A stretch of 64,000 bases of DNA from the NCBI GenBank assembly GCA_003611875.1, contig RAYY01000018.1, positions 28,121 to 92,120 of the forward strand, given 5' to 3'. Every line of letters begins with the position of its first letter. Position 1 is the first letter of the stretch. The notes beneath the pieces are model-generated. The model was not told the DNA's origin and ran no database searches. It was given only the letters and a program-made list of their open reading frames with translations. The position numbers and the translations under genes were made by a program. Positions 1-7,764 of the stretch are shown piece after piece. Origin of the DNA: a bacterium D16-56. Its GTDB lineage: Bacteria; Bacillota; Clostridia; Lachnospirales; Lachnospiraceae.

Positions 1-388
1 AAATGAGATTGCCGAGATGGAGAAGGAGCATATTATCTGCGGTTATCATACACTGATTAATTGGGAAAATACCAGTGAGGAAAAGGTGATTGCCTTGATT
101 GAGGTAAAGGTAACGCCTCAGCGGGGGATGGGATTTGACAAGATTGCGGAAAGGATATACCAATACAGCGAGGTAAATGCGGTTTATCTGATGTCCGGGG
201 CCTATGATTTTACGGTTATTTTGGAAGGCAGAACCATGCGCCAGGTGGCTCAGTTTGTTTCGGATAAGCTTTCTCCTCTGGATTCTGTTCTGAGCACAGC
301 CACTCACTTTGTGTTGAAAAAATATAAGGACCATGGCACGATTCTCTGTGACCAGTTCCAGGATGAAAGGATGTTGATTACACCGTGA
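1..388 (+). CDS. Lrp/AsnC-family transcriptional regulator (5' end cut by window)
   Basis: The reading frame is open from base 2 and the first ATG at 17 lies inside the protein, so the N-terminal helix-turn-helix lies outside the window. What remains is the end of the DNA-binding half (MEKEHIICGY matches the usual linker after the wing) and a ligand-sensing RAM domain with the alternating beta strands IALIEVKVTP and SGAYDFTVILEG. Lrp-family proteins sense amino acids as oligomers. The stop codon overlaps the GTG start of an aminotransferase (GTGA), so the two are co-transcribed and the regulator may sense that enzyme's substrate or product (inference). Confidence 0.9.
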   Translation, partial: NEIAEMEKEHIICGYHTLINWENTSEEKVIALIEVKVTPQRGMGFDKIAERIYQYSEVNAVYLMSGAYDFTVILEGRTMRQVAQFVSDKLSPLDSVLSTATHFVLKKYKDHGTILCDQFQDERMLITP

Positions 389-1551
389 GAAATCCGTTAT
401 CGGAGAAAATTGTGACGATTCCGCCGTCAGGGATCAGGAAATTTTTTGATATAGTAAGTGAAATGAGGGATGCGATTTCTCTGGGCGTGGGTGAGCCGGA
501 TTTTGACACGCCATGGCACATCCGGGAGGAAGGGATCTACTCCCTGGAGAAGGGACGCACCTTTTATACAGCCAATGCAGGGCTTCGTGACCTTCGGGTG
601 GAGATACATAATTATCTGAGGCGCAGATGTGGCTTAAGCTATGATCCGGATAAGGAGATTCTGGTGACAGTGGGGGGCAGCGAGGCCATTGATATCGCCA
701 TGCGCGCTATGCTGGATCCGGGAGATGAGGTGCTGGTGCCCCAGCCCAGCTTTGTGTCTTATGTACCCTGTACGGTGCTGGCAGGGGGCGTTCCGGTACC
801 GATTGATCTGGAAGAAAAGGATGAATTTCGTCTGACGCCGGAGAAGCTGCGGGAGAAGATTACCTCTAAGTCCAAGATTCTGGTACTGCCGTTTCCCAAC
901 AATCCTACTGGGGCAGTTATGCGGCAGGAGCATTTGGCAGAGATCGCTAAAATCGTGGAGGAGCATGATTTGTTTGTGCTTTCTGATGAGATCTATGGGG
1001 AACTGACCTATGGGGAGGAGCATGTGTCCATTGCCTCGATTCCGGGGATGAAAGAGCGGACCGTGCTGATCAATGGATTTTCCAAGGCATTTGCCATGAC
1101 AGGGTGGCGTCTTGGGTATGCCTGTGCGCCGGAGATTATTTTGAAGCAGATGCTGAAGATACATCAGTTTGCCATTATGTGTGCCCCTACCACCAGCCAA
1201 TATGCGGCCATTGATGCCATGAAGAACAGCGACGAGGATGTGCGTCATATGCGGGAGTCCTATGACCAGCGGAGAAGATATCTGCTTCATGCCTTTGAGG
1301 AGATGGGGCTGGAGTGCTTTGAGCCTTTAGGGGCATTTTATACCTTTCCCAGTATTAAGCGATTTGGGATGACCTCAGATGAATTTGCAAACCGGCTGCT
1401 GCAGGAGGAAAAGGTGGCAGTGGTGCCGGGGACTGCTTTTGGAGACAGCGGAGAAGGGTTTCTGAGAATTTCTTATGCATATTCTCTTGAGAGCCTGAAG
1501 GAGGCGCTGGGAAGGATTGAGCGGTTTGTGAGGCGGCTGGACGGGAAATGA
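385..1551 (+). CDS. PLP-dependent aminotransferase, class I/II (aspartate aminotransferase-like)
   Basis: A 388-aa fold-type I aminotransferase, cytoplasmic, transferring an amino group between an amino acid and a 2-oxo acid. Visible hallmarks are the early GVGEPDFDTP substrate loop, PFPNNPTGAV, the SDEIYGEL strand, and the PLP lysine motif NGFSKAFAMTGWRLGYA; FLRISYAYS near the C-terminus carries the arginine that binds the substrate carboxylate. The start is GTG, overlapping the stop of the Lrp-type gene; the stop overlaps the start of trmL (ATGA), giving a tightly coupled three-gene operon. Exact substrate cannot be read from sequence; the PatA/AspC group is the nearest recognised set. Confidence 0.92.
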   Translation: MRNPLSEKIVTIPPSGIRKFFDIVSEMRDAISLGVGEPDFDTPWHIREEGIYSLEKGRTFYTANAGLRDLRVEIHNYLRRRCGLSYDPDKEILVTVGGSEAIDIAMRAMLDPGDEVLVPQPSFVSYVPCTVLAGGVPVPIDLEEKDEFRLTPEKLREKITSKSKILVLPFPNNPTGAVMRQEHLAEIAKIVEEHDLFVLSDEIYGELTYGEEHVSIASIPGMKERTVLINGFSKAFAMTGWRLGYACAPEIILKQMLKIHQFAIMCAPTTSQYAAIDAMKNSDEDVRHMRESYDQRRRYLLHAFEEMGLECFEPLGAFYTFPSIKRFGMTSDEFANRLLQEEKVAVVPGTAFGDSGEGFLRISYAYSLESLKEALGRIERFVRRLDGK

Positions 1552-2045
1552 TGAATATCATATTATATGAGCCGGAAATGCCGCTGAATACGGGAAATAT
1601 TGGGAGGACCTGTGTGGCGACCAATACCCGCCTGCATCTGATTGAGCCGTTGGGATTTAAGCTGAACGAAAAGGCAGTCCGAAGAGCCGGACTGGACTAT
1701 TGGGAAAAGCTGGACGTGACGGTTTACTGTGATTTTTCGGAATTTCTGGATCGAAATCCCGGAGTGAAGATCTACATGGCTACAACCAAAGCGAAAAAGG
1801 TATATACAGAAGCAGCGTATGAACCAGATTGTTATTTGATGTTTGGAAAGGAAAGCGCAGGTATTCCGGAGGAGATTTTGATCAAAAACCAGGAAAACTG
1901 CGTAAGGATTCCCATGTGGGGGGAAATCCGTTCCCTGAATCTGGCTAATTCTGTGGCGATTGTGCTTTATGAGGCGCTGCGGCAGAATGGATTTGAGAAA
2001 ATGACCAGGGAGGGAAAGCTGCACCGGCTGGAGTGGAAGGATTAA
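1548..2045 (+). CDS. trmL: tRNA (cytidine(34)-2'-O)-methyltransferase
   Basis: A 165-aa SPOUT-superfamily (SpoU/TrmH class) enzyme that 2'-O-methylates the wobble base of certain tRNA-Leu species using SAM. Length and motifs match TrmL/YibK: N-terminal LYEPEMPLNTGNIGRTC with the catalytic arginine, the LMFGKESAGIPEE motif 2, and the trefoil-knot motif IPMWGEIRSLNLANSVAIV. It overlaps the aminotransferase stop by 4 nt and ends just before a strong bidirectional terminator, so it closes the operon. Confidence 0.95.
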   Translation: MMNIILYEPEMPLNTGNIGRTCVATNTRLHLIEPLGFKLNEKAVRRAGLDYWEKLDVTVYCDFSEFLDRNPGVKIYMATTKAKKVYTEAAYEPDCYLMFGKESAGIPEEILIKNQENCVRIPMWGEIRSLNLANSVAIVLYEALRQNGFEKMTREGKLHRLEWKD

Positions 2046-2090
2046 AAAATGCCGTAACCATTCAAAGAAAACGAATGGCTGCGGCATTTT
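2046..2090. terminator. Bidirectional intrinsic terminator
   Basis: Inverted repeat with arms at 2046-2063 (AAAAATGCCGTAACCATTC) and 2073-2090 (GAATGGCTGCGGCATTTT), flanked by A and T runs. It sits between the convergent trmL and aldo/keto reductase genes and can serve both strands. Confidence 0.85.
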
Positions 2091-2097
2091 ATTATTG

Positions 2098-3135
2098 TTA
2101 GAAATTATCCGTGGTCATTTCTTTTCCGGCTAAAACCTCCTCATAATCCTTCAGGTTCCGTTCCAACAGCTCCGGTGTGTTCAGACCATAAGGGCATTGG
2201 TCGGCGCACTGGCCGCAGTGAAGGCATTCCTTGATCTTCATCATTTTTTCCTGGCCTTCCGGGGAAAGGTGGGATGCAGAGGGAGACCGGCGCAGCAGCA
2301 GGGACATTCTGGCGCAGTTGTTGATTTCAATGCCTGCCGGGCAGGGCATACAATAGCCGCAGCCCCGGCAAAAGCTGCCGCAGAGCTGTTTCCGATCCCG
2401 GGTAATCAATTCCTGGATGGCTGGTGTCATGACGGGAGGGTGTTCTATGTAGCTTAAAAATTCATCCAGCTCATGTTCCCTCTGAATGCCCCATATGGGA
2501 AGCACATCCGGGTACTGGGCGGCAAAGGCATAGGCAGCGGCTGAGTTGGTAATCAATCCGCCGGATAGTGACTTCATGGCAATAAATCCCATGTTCTGCT
2601 TCTGGCAGCCGCGGACTAATTCAAGCTCTGGTTCACCGGACAGGTAGCAGAAGGGGAACTGCAGGGTATCATACAGACCACAGGCAATGGCTTCCGAAGC
2701 TACAGCAAGACGATGGTTGGTAATGGCAATGAAGCGGATTTTTCCTTGTTCTTTTGCCTTCAGGGCCGCCTCATAAAGCCCGCTTCCATCGCCGGGTTTG
2801 GGACAGAAGGAGGGATTGTGGAACTGATAGATATCAATGTAATCGGTCTTTAAAAGAGTCAGGCTGGTATTCAGATCCTGCCAGAAGTCATCGGCATTTT
2901 CAGCAGCCGTTTTGGTGGCAATATAAATGTGGTTTCGAATCTCGCTTAGTGCGCAGCCTAATTTTTCCTCGCTGTCCGTGTAGGCCCGAGCCGTATCGAA
3001 GAAGGTGATGCCGCCGTCATACGCTTTTCTGAGAAGCTTTACAGCGTCCTCCTTGGGGATTCTTTGAATGGGCAAAGCTCCGAAGCCATTCCGGTCCGTG
3101 GCAATACCTGTTTTTCCTAACGTGATTTTGTTCAT
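2098..3135 (-). CDS. Aldo/keto reductase with C-terminal 4Fe-4S ferredoxin domain
   Basis: A 345-aa protein. The N-terminal ~260 residues form an AKR barrel: FDTARAYTDSEEKLG supplies catalytic Asp and Tyr, IATKTAA the Lys, YQFHNPS the His. The C-terminal ~80 residues carry CRGCGYCMPCP and CLHCGQCADQCPYG, cysteine clusters typical of the ferredoxin-like tail in the anaerobe AKR subfamily. Such proteins are widespread in Clostridia and probably couple NAD(P)H oxidoreduction with Fe-S electron transfer; the physiological substrate is unknown. AGGAGG precedes the ATG. It follows the GH5 gene on the same strand after a ~45-nt gap. Confidence 0.9.
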   Translation of the reverse strand: MNKITLGKTGIATDRNGFGALPIQRIPKEDAVKLLRKAYDGGITFFDTARAYTDSEEKLGCALSEIRNHIYIATKTAAENADDFWQDLNTSLTLLKTDYIDIYQFHNPSFCPKPGDGSGLYEAALKAKEQGKIRFIAITNHRLAVASEAIACGLYDTLQFPFCYLSGEPELELVRGCQKQNMGFIAMKSLSGGLITNSAAAYAFAAQYPDVLPIWGIQREHELDEFLSYIEHPPVMTPAIQELITRDRKQLCGSFCRGCGYCMPCPAGIEINNCARMSLLLRRSPSASHLSPEGQEKMMKIKECLHCGQCADQCPYGLNTPELLERNLKDYEEVLAGKEMTTDNF

Positions 3136-3180
3136 AGGGAAAATCCTCCTTATAATGATTCAAGTGATGGTTGTTGTGTC

Positions 3181-4254
3181 CTAATCCAGACCATGAGAGC
3201 GAAAGCGCTCGGAGATCCATTTTCCGGATTCACTTAATTCTTCCTGGCTCCACCCGGAAACCTTGCTGCAGTCAGGAGCTATCACACTGCTGGTTTCTGC
3301 TTTGTTTGCAAGATTCCAGCAGCAGTAGCTGATCTGATAGCTGTCCAGCAGATCAAGCCACTGTGCTGCCTGCTGAAAATCATTGCTGCCATTGCCAGAG
3401 GCATCACAGGTACCGAACTCACTGACAAATACAGGCAGCCCCTGTGCGGTACAGGCCTCCAGGCGCTGGCGGAGCCAGTCAGTGTGGGTTGCGGCATAAA
3501 AATGCAGGGCATACAGAATATTATCATATTCCAGAGGAGCCGCAGCTGCCTGATGGATGTCCTGACTCCAGGTGGGGGTGCCTACAATGATTACAGCATC
3601 CGGATCATTGGCACGAATGACAGGAATCACTTCCCTGGCGTAGCTTTTGATGCTGTCCCAGGAAGCATTGGAGTTAGGCTCATTGCAGATTTCGTATAGT
3701 ACATTTTTATGATCTTTGCAGAGGGAGGACATTTCCTGAAAGAATGTAAGGGCTTCTGCTTTGTGGACATTGGGATCCCGGTCATTCAGGACATGCCAGT
3801 CCAGGATCACATACATACCAAGTTCCGTGGCATAGTCAACCCCCTTTTGCACCAGAGCCTTTAGCTGGTTCTGGTCTCCGCCGCTGCAGTAACCGTTATA
3901 TTCATCGGTGTACATGGCAAGACGGATGCAGTTGGTATTCCAGTCATCCCGCAGGGTGCGGAAGGTATCCAGGGTGATATATTGAGGAAACCAGGCAATG
4001 CCATGGGTGGACATGCCTCGAAGCTGATACGTTTCGCCTCGGCAGTCTGTCAGGCTGGAACCGTCTACATGAAGGGCGCCGTGGGATGCAACCGGGGAAG
4101 CTGCCGCTGCGGACGGTGGGCTTGATACAACAGCAGGCGGAGGAGTGGGGGAATCTGCCAATACTCTGGGAGCGGATCCAGGAAGAACATTGGCAGTCAA
4201 TAGGACAGCTGAGAGAAAACAGATAAGCAATGGGGGGTGTTTTTTTACATACAT
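3181..4254 (-). CDS. Secreted glycoside hydrolase family 5 (endoglucanase/cellulase-like)
   Basis: A 357-aa exported glycanase. The start at 4254 is chosen because GAGAGGAG lies about 10 nt upstream; a farther ATG at 4305 has no ribosome site. MYVKKHPPLLICFLSAV is a classical signal peptide, followed by a Pro/Ser/Ala-rich linker (residues ~35-65). The (beta/alpha)8 domain shows the GH5 acid/base motif YEICNEPNS and the nucleophile motif VFVSEFGTCD, plus YALHFYAATH. GH5 enzymes cleave beta-1,4 glucans, mannans or related polymers; specificity is not readable. No anchor or CBM is seen, so it is likely released. Two inverted repeats lie just upstream. Confidence 0.9.
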   Translation of the reverse strand: MYVKKHPPLLICFLSAVLLTANVLPGSAPRVLADSPTPPPAVVSSPPSAAAASPVASHGALHVDGSSLTDCRGETYQLRGMSTHGIAWFPQYITLDTFRTLRDDWNTNCIRLAMYTDEYNGYCSGGDQNQLKALVQKGVDYATELGMYVILDWHVLNDRDPNVHKAEALTFFQEMSSLCKDHKNVLYEICNEPNSNASWDSIKSYAREVIPVIRANDPDAVIIVGTPTWSQDIHQAAAAPLEYDNILYALHFYAATHTDWLRQRLEACTAQGLPVFVSEFGTCDASGNGSNDFQQAAQWLDLLDSYQISYCCWNLANKAETSSVIAPDCSKVSGWSQEELSESGKWISERFRSHGLD

Positions 4255-4310
4255 GAAAAAATTCTCCTCTCTATATGAAAAATATTGCAGTAATAATGCT
4301 TGCATTTTTT

Positions 4311-4354
4311 GTTAGCATGTGCTAACATATATAACAGTTAGTGACATCTAACTG
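4311..4354. promoter_or_regulatory. Pair of inverted repeats upstream of the GH5 gene (candidate operators)
   Basis: GTTAGCATGTGCTAAC at 4311-4326 (7-bp arms, 2-nt centre) and CAGTTAGTGACATCTAACTG at 4335-4354 (7-bp arms, 6-nt centre) are both built around GTTAG/CTAAC half sites. The first resembles the dyads bound by LacI-family sugar repressors (inference). They lie 57-100 nt before the GH5 start codon, where a promoter for that gene must be. Confidence 0.55.
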
Positions 4355-4422
4355 CATGTGAATATTCTATACATTTTAAAAGGCTGTTCCCATCTGACCC
4401 GTGGGAGCATGACTCAACTCCT

Positions 4423-4467
4423 ATGAAAAAACCGTCTGACCCCGCAAGTCTTAGACGGTTTTTTCAT
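4423..4467. terminator. Perfect 15-bp inverted repeat with T-run, in a divergent intergenic region
   Basis: Arms ATGAAAAAACCGTCT (4423-4437) and AGACGGTTTTTTCAT (4453-4467) form a strong terminator-like hairpin. It lies between two genes that diverge (GH5 on minus, gerA on plus), where neither needs a terminator, so it may end a short unannotated transcript. A second hairpin, ACTGCTTT/AAAGCAGT, lies at 4504-4529. The rest of 4306-4813 holds the GH5 operators, a sporulation-type promoter and no supportable ORF. Confidence 0.6.
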
Positions 4468-4747
4468 TTTCGGGAAACGATTCTTCAGGAAGTAAAAGAA
4501 AGAACTGCTTTTTCCCCATAGAAAGCAGTCCCTCCGGTCACGATCATAAACCGTTACACTATAAAGCTTTGCTTGGTATCCCCATACCAGTTAAGAATGT
4601 AATCGGCACGGTGTGCGTCTTACTAATGTAGAATATACCATTTTTTGGATAAATAGTCAATGATTTTTGTGCAAAAATACAGAGAAAATACAAAGGGGCT
4701 CTGGAATGTTTTTGGCAATACCAACATTTCGTTCCTTTTAAAATGAC

Positions 4748-4778
4748 CGGATAAATTCTGCCCAAACTGCGCATACTG
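4748..4778 (+). promoter_or_regulatory. Candidate sigma-F/sigma-G (forespore) promoter of the gerA-type gene
   Basis: CGGATA (4748-4753), an 18-nt spacer, then CATACTG (4772-4778), close to the forespore -10 consensus CATACTA. It ends 35 nt before the ATG at 4814. Forespore expression is what GerA-family genes show in Bacillus; the assignment here is by motif only. Confidence 0.45.
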
Positions 4779-4813
4779 ATGGAATAAAATACAAAATGAT
4801 GTGGAGGAAGGGC

Positions 4814-6232
4814 ATGGAATTTTCAAAATCGCTTTCAGAGAATGTAGAGCGGCTAAAGCAGGTGCTGCAGGCGGATAAGAATTTTGATATTGTATACCGG
4901 ACATTTACCATAGCAGGAAAAAAGGCGGCTTTGTTTTTTGTAGACGGATTTACAAAGGATGAGGTTCTGCTGAAAATGATGCAGTCCTGGTGGTCTATCA
5001 AGGAAGAAGACATGCCAAAGGATGCCTATGGATTTTCTAAAAAGTATCTGCCTTATGGTGAGATCGGCCTGGTAAAAAAGGAAGATGATATGCTGGTACA
5101 GCTTTTGACTGGTATATCATGCTTATTTATTGACGGATTTGAGGTCTGCATGACCATTGACTGCCGCACCTATCCTGCCAGAAGCGTGGGAGAGCCTGAG
5201 AAGGACAAGGTCATGCGAGGATCCCGAGACGGCTTTGTAGAGACGCTTATTTTCAACACAGCGCTGATTCGGCGGAGAATCCGGGACCCACGGCTTACGA
5301 TGGAGATTTTGACCGCGGGAGAAAGCTCTCATACGGATATTGCTGTCTGCTATATGAGCGGAAGGCAGGACGAGGAGCTGCTGGATAAAATCAAGAAGCG
5401 GATCCAGAGCCTAAAGGTAGATGCGCTGACCATGAATCAGGAGAGCCTGGCAGAATGCATTTACCCTCATAAATGGTATAACCCATTTCCCAAGTTTAAA
5501 TTTACGGAACGGCCTGATACGGCAGCCGCCTGTATTTTGGAGGGAAATATTGTGATTCTGGTGGACAATTCGCCGGCTGCCATGGTTCTGCCATCCTCTG
5601 TGTTTGATATCATAGAAGAAGCGGATGACTATTACTTTCCTCCTATTACAGGAACCTATTTAAGATTGTCCAGGATGGTGACAGCGCTTTTATGCCTGCT
5701 TTTGACGCCCACCTGGCTGCTTTTAATGATGAATCCCCACCTGCTTCCGCCATGGCTTGATTTTATCCGTGTGGAGGACCCTTCCTTTGTGCCTTTGATC
5801 TATCAGCTTCTCATTCTGGAATTTGCCATTGACGGTCTGCGGCTGGCAGCAATCAACACACCCAATATGCTTACCACACCCTTAAGTGTGATTGCAGGTA
5901 TTGTAATGGGAGAGTATTCGGTAAAATCCGGGTGGTTTAACAGTGAGACTATGCTTTATATGGCTTTTGTGACAATGGCTAATTACAGCCAGTCCAGCTT
6001 TGAGCTTGGATATGCGTTAAAATTTATGAGGGTGTCGATTCTTTTACTGACAGCCGTCTTCAATGTTTGGGGATATTGGGCAGGGATATTGATTTCTGTC
6101 TGTGCAATTATCTTTAACAGGACCATTGCAGGAAAGAGCTATATTTACCCGCTGATTCCGTTTAAATGGGGAGAGCTGAAAAAGCGCTTTCTTCGGGGGC
6201 GGCTGCCTCTGTCAGAAGAGGGCAGAGGCTGA
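4814..6232 (+). CDS. Spore germination protein, GerA/SpoVAF family
   Basis: A 472-aa membrane protein of the GerA receptor A-subunit family (PF03323). ATG 4814 is preferred over 4796/4799 because GGAGG lies at 4802-4806. Residues ~1-260 form the soluble N-terminal half, with the family block CRTYPARSVGEPEKDKVMRG followed by GFVETLIFNTALIRRRIRD. From ~285 on come five to six hydrophobic segments. No B or C subunit genes adjoin, so it is an orphan; SpoVAF-like function in release or uptake of small molecules during germination is possible. Its 3' end overlaps the convergent asparaginase by 21 nt. Confidence 0.9.
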   Translation: MEFSKSLSENVERLKQVLQADKNFDIVYRTFTIAGKKAALFFVDGFTKDEVLLKMMQSWWSIKEEDMPKDAYGFSKKYLPYGEIGLVKKEDDMLVQLLTGISCLFIDGFEVCMTIDCRTYPARSVGEPEKDKVMRGSRDGFVETLIFNTALIRRRIRDPRLTMEILTAGESSHTDIAVCYMSGRQDEELLDKIKKRIQSLKVDALTMNQESLAECIYPHKWYNPFPKFKFTERPDTAAACILEGNIVILVDNSPAAMVLPSSVFDIIEEADDYYFPPITGTYLRLSRMVTALLCLLLTPTWLLLMMNPHLLPPWLDFIRVEDPSFVPLIYQLLILEFAIDGLRLAAINTPNMLTTPLSVIAGIVMGEYSVKSGWFNSETMLYMAFVTMANYSQSSFELGYALKFMRVSILLLTAVFNVWGYWAGILISVCAIIFNRTIAGKSYIYPLIPFKWGELKKRFLRGRLPLSEEGRG

Positions 6233-7231
6233 TGTATACAGCATATCCCGGCCTATGGTCTGATAAAACATTTGGCGGATCTGGGCAGGATCCTTTGTCT
6301 GTCCCAGAATCCACATAAGCTTGGTAACAGTAGCCTCTAAGGTCATGTCGTAGGCTTCTAAAAGCCCCAGCTCCTGCTTGATGGATCTGCCTACCTCATA
6401 GACAGACATATTGCTGCCTTCATTGGTGACTTGGGTAGTCATGACCACCGTTTTTCCGGCTTTGATCCACTGCTCTATGGCTTTTTGGAAGTCGCCGGAT
6501 TCATAGGAGGGAAGGCCGCCTACACCAAAGGATTCGATGATTACGGCATCATAATGACTGGACAGGCAGGTCAGTACCTTGGCATCCATGGAAGGGATAA
6601 GCTTTAAGAGGCATACCCGTTCATTCAGGCTTTCGTAAAAATGTACTGGTTCGGAATGCAGAGCTTTATCATCCAGATAGAAAATCACACGCTGGTCCTG
6701 AATGGCAGCAATATAGGGGTAATTAATGCTGGAAAATGCATTGTAGCTTTTGGTCCGCTCTTTTTTTCCGCGAGTTCCGGCAATGACCTTTCCGTCAAAA
6801 ACAATAACAACGCCATAGGCATGGTCATGGCAGGCAAAAAGCAGGCTGTCTGTTAAGTTGGTTTTGGCATCCGTAATCTCTAGGTCAATGGGCTTTTGAG
6901 CGCCGGTGATGACAATGGGCTTTGATGAGTTTTGAATCAGATAAGACAGAGCTGCTGCAGTGTAGGCCATGGTATCGGTGCCGTGGCAGATTACAAAACC
7001 GTCATAGGCATCATAGCGGCTGCGTATGGCAGAGGCGATTTTCAGCCAGTGACAGGGCTGCATGTTGGTGCTGTCAATATTGAGGAGCTGAAGGGTGTCA
7101 GCGTGACAGAAGCGGCGAACATCCGGAACATAGCTTAAAAGCTTATCCGAGGATATAAGGGGCTTTAGGCCGGCGGCGCTGCTCTGGGAGGCAATGGTTC
7201 CTCCGGTGGCGATCATCAGGATTCGTTTCAT
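6212..7231 (-). CDS. ansA: L-asparaginase, type I (cytoplasmic)
   Basis: A 339-aa enzyme hydrolysing L-asparagine to aspartate and ammonia. The N-terminal MIATGGTIASQSS carries the nucleophilic threonine (T12), and VICHGTDTMAYTA carries the second Thr-Asp pair of the active site; FGVGGLPSY is the usual inter-domain strand. There is no signal peptide, which indicates the cytoplasmic EcAI-like type. The gene is convergent with and overlaps the gerA-type gene by 21 nt. Confidence 0.95.
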   Translation of the reverse strand: MKRILMIATGGTIASQSSAAGLKPLISSDKLLSYVPDVRRFCHADTLQLLNIDSTNMQPCHWLKIASAIRSRYDAYDGFVICHGTDTMAYTAAALSYLIQNSSKPIVITGAQKPIDLEITDAKTNLTDSLLFACHDHAYGVVIVFDGKVIAGTRGKKERTKSYNAFSSINYPYIAAIQDQRVIFYLDDKALHSEPVHFYESLNERVCLLKLIPSMDAKVLTCLSSHYDAVIIESFGVGGLPSYESGDFQKAIEQWIKAGKTVVMTTQVTNEGSNMSVYEVGRSIKQELGLLEAYDMTLEATVTKLMWILGQTKDPAQIRQMFYQTIGRDMLYTSASALF

Positions 7232-7432
7232 AAGTAGACTCCTTTCGTTTCGGGAGATGCTGTTTACATTTTTTTAGGGACAGTGTATATTAGTAATTAT
7301 GGTTCCTGCCGTTCGGATCGTTTGGACCTGCTGCAGACGATCCGATGGGTATGGGCAGGCGTATATGGTTAATATTACCATAAAGTGCATGAGTCAGACA
7401 ACGGATAAAAAAATTTGCGGGAGGAGACGATT

Positions 7433-7612
7433 ATGGCAGCAATTCCAAAGGATCCATTCATGCTGGTGAGTTATGTAAATACACAATTACGAGATTTTTA
7501 TCCCTCTGTTGAGGAGCTGTGCCAGGCGCTTGACTTAGACCAGAGCCGGTTGAAGGAAAAGCTAGAAGCAGTGGACTATCATTACAGCCCGGAGAGAAAT
7601 CAGTTTGTGTGA
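7433..7612 (+). CDS. Small DUF4250-type protein
   Basis: A 59-aa protein beginning MAAIPKDPFMLVSYVNTQLR and ending in DYHYSPERNQFV, which I recognise as the DUF4250 family common in Lachnospiraceae; function unknown. The ATG is preceded by GGGAGGAG at 7419-7426, so an upstream in-frame TTG is not needed. The protein looks like a compact helix-turn-helix-sized fold (VEELCQALDLDQSRLKEKL). An 8-bp hairpin (CGGATCGT/ACGATCCG, 7314-7344) lies in the 201-nt upstream gap. It is followed by the cardiolipin synthase gene on the same strand. Confidence 0.75.
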   Translation: MAAIPKDPFMLVSYVNTQLRDFYPSVEELCQALDLDQSRLKEKLEAVDYHYSPERNQFV

Positions 7613-7764
7613 GGAGCCGGTCAAATGCAATCGTGGTCTTAACACGGCAGCATTGGTTAGGAACTGTTTTTTACCATCCGGCAGACCGCCGTGCAGGTTT
7701 GCCGGGCGGAGAGACGCAGTGGCCAAGATTTGGGATACAGCATGAAATCATTAAGAGGTGGCGA

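Noticed and set aside
634..1290. Long antisense frame inside the aminotransferase
   Set aside because: Codon-shadow of a well-supported gene, no family features.
4370..4540. Riboswitch before the gerA-type gene
   Set aside because: The hairpins do not match any aptamer class that I recognise and lie upstream of the predicted gerA promoter.
7609..7764. 52-codon extension of cardiolipin synthase
   Set aside because: No ribosome site at its start, and the ATG at 7765 follows a good one and begins at the usual first membrane helix.
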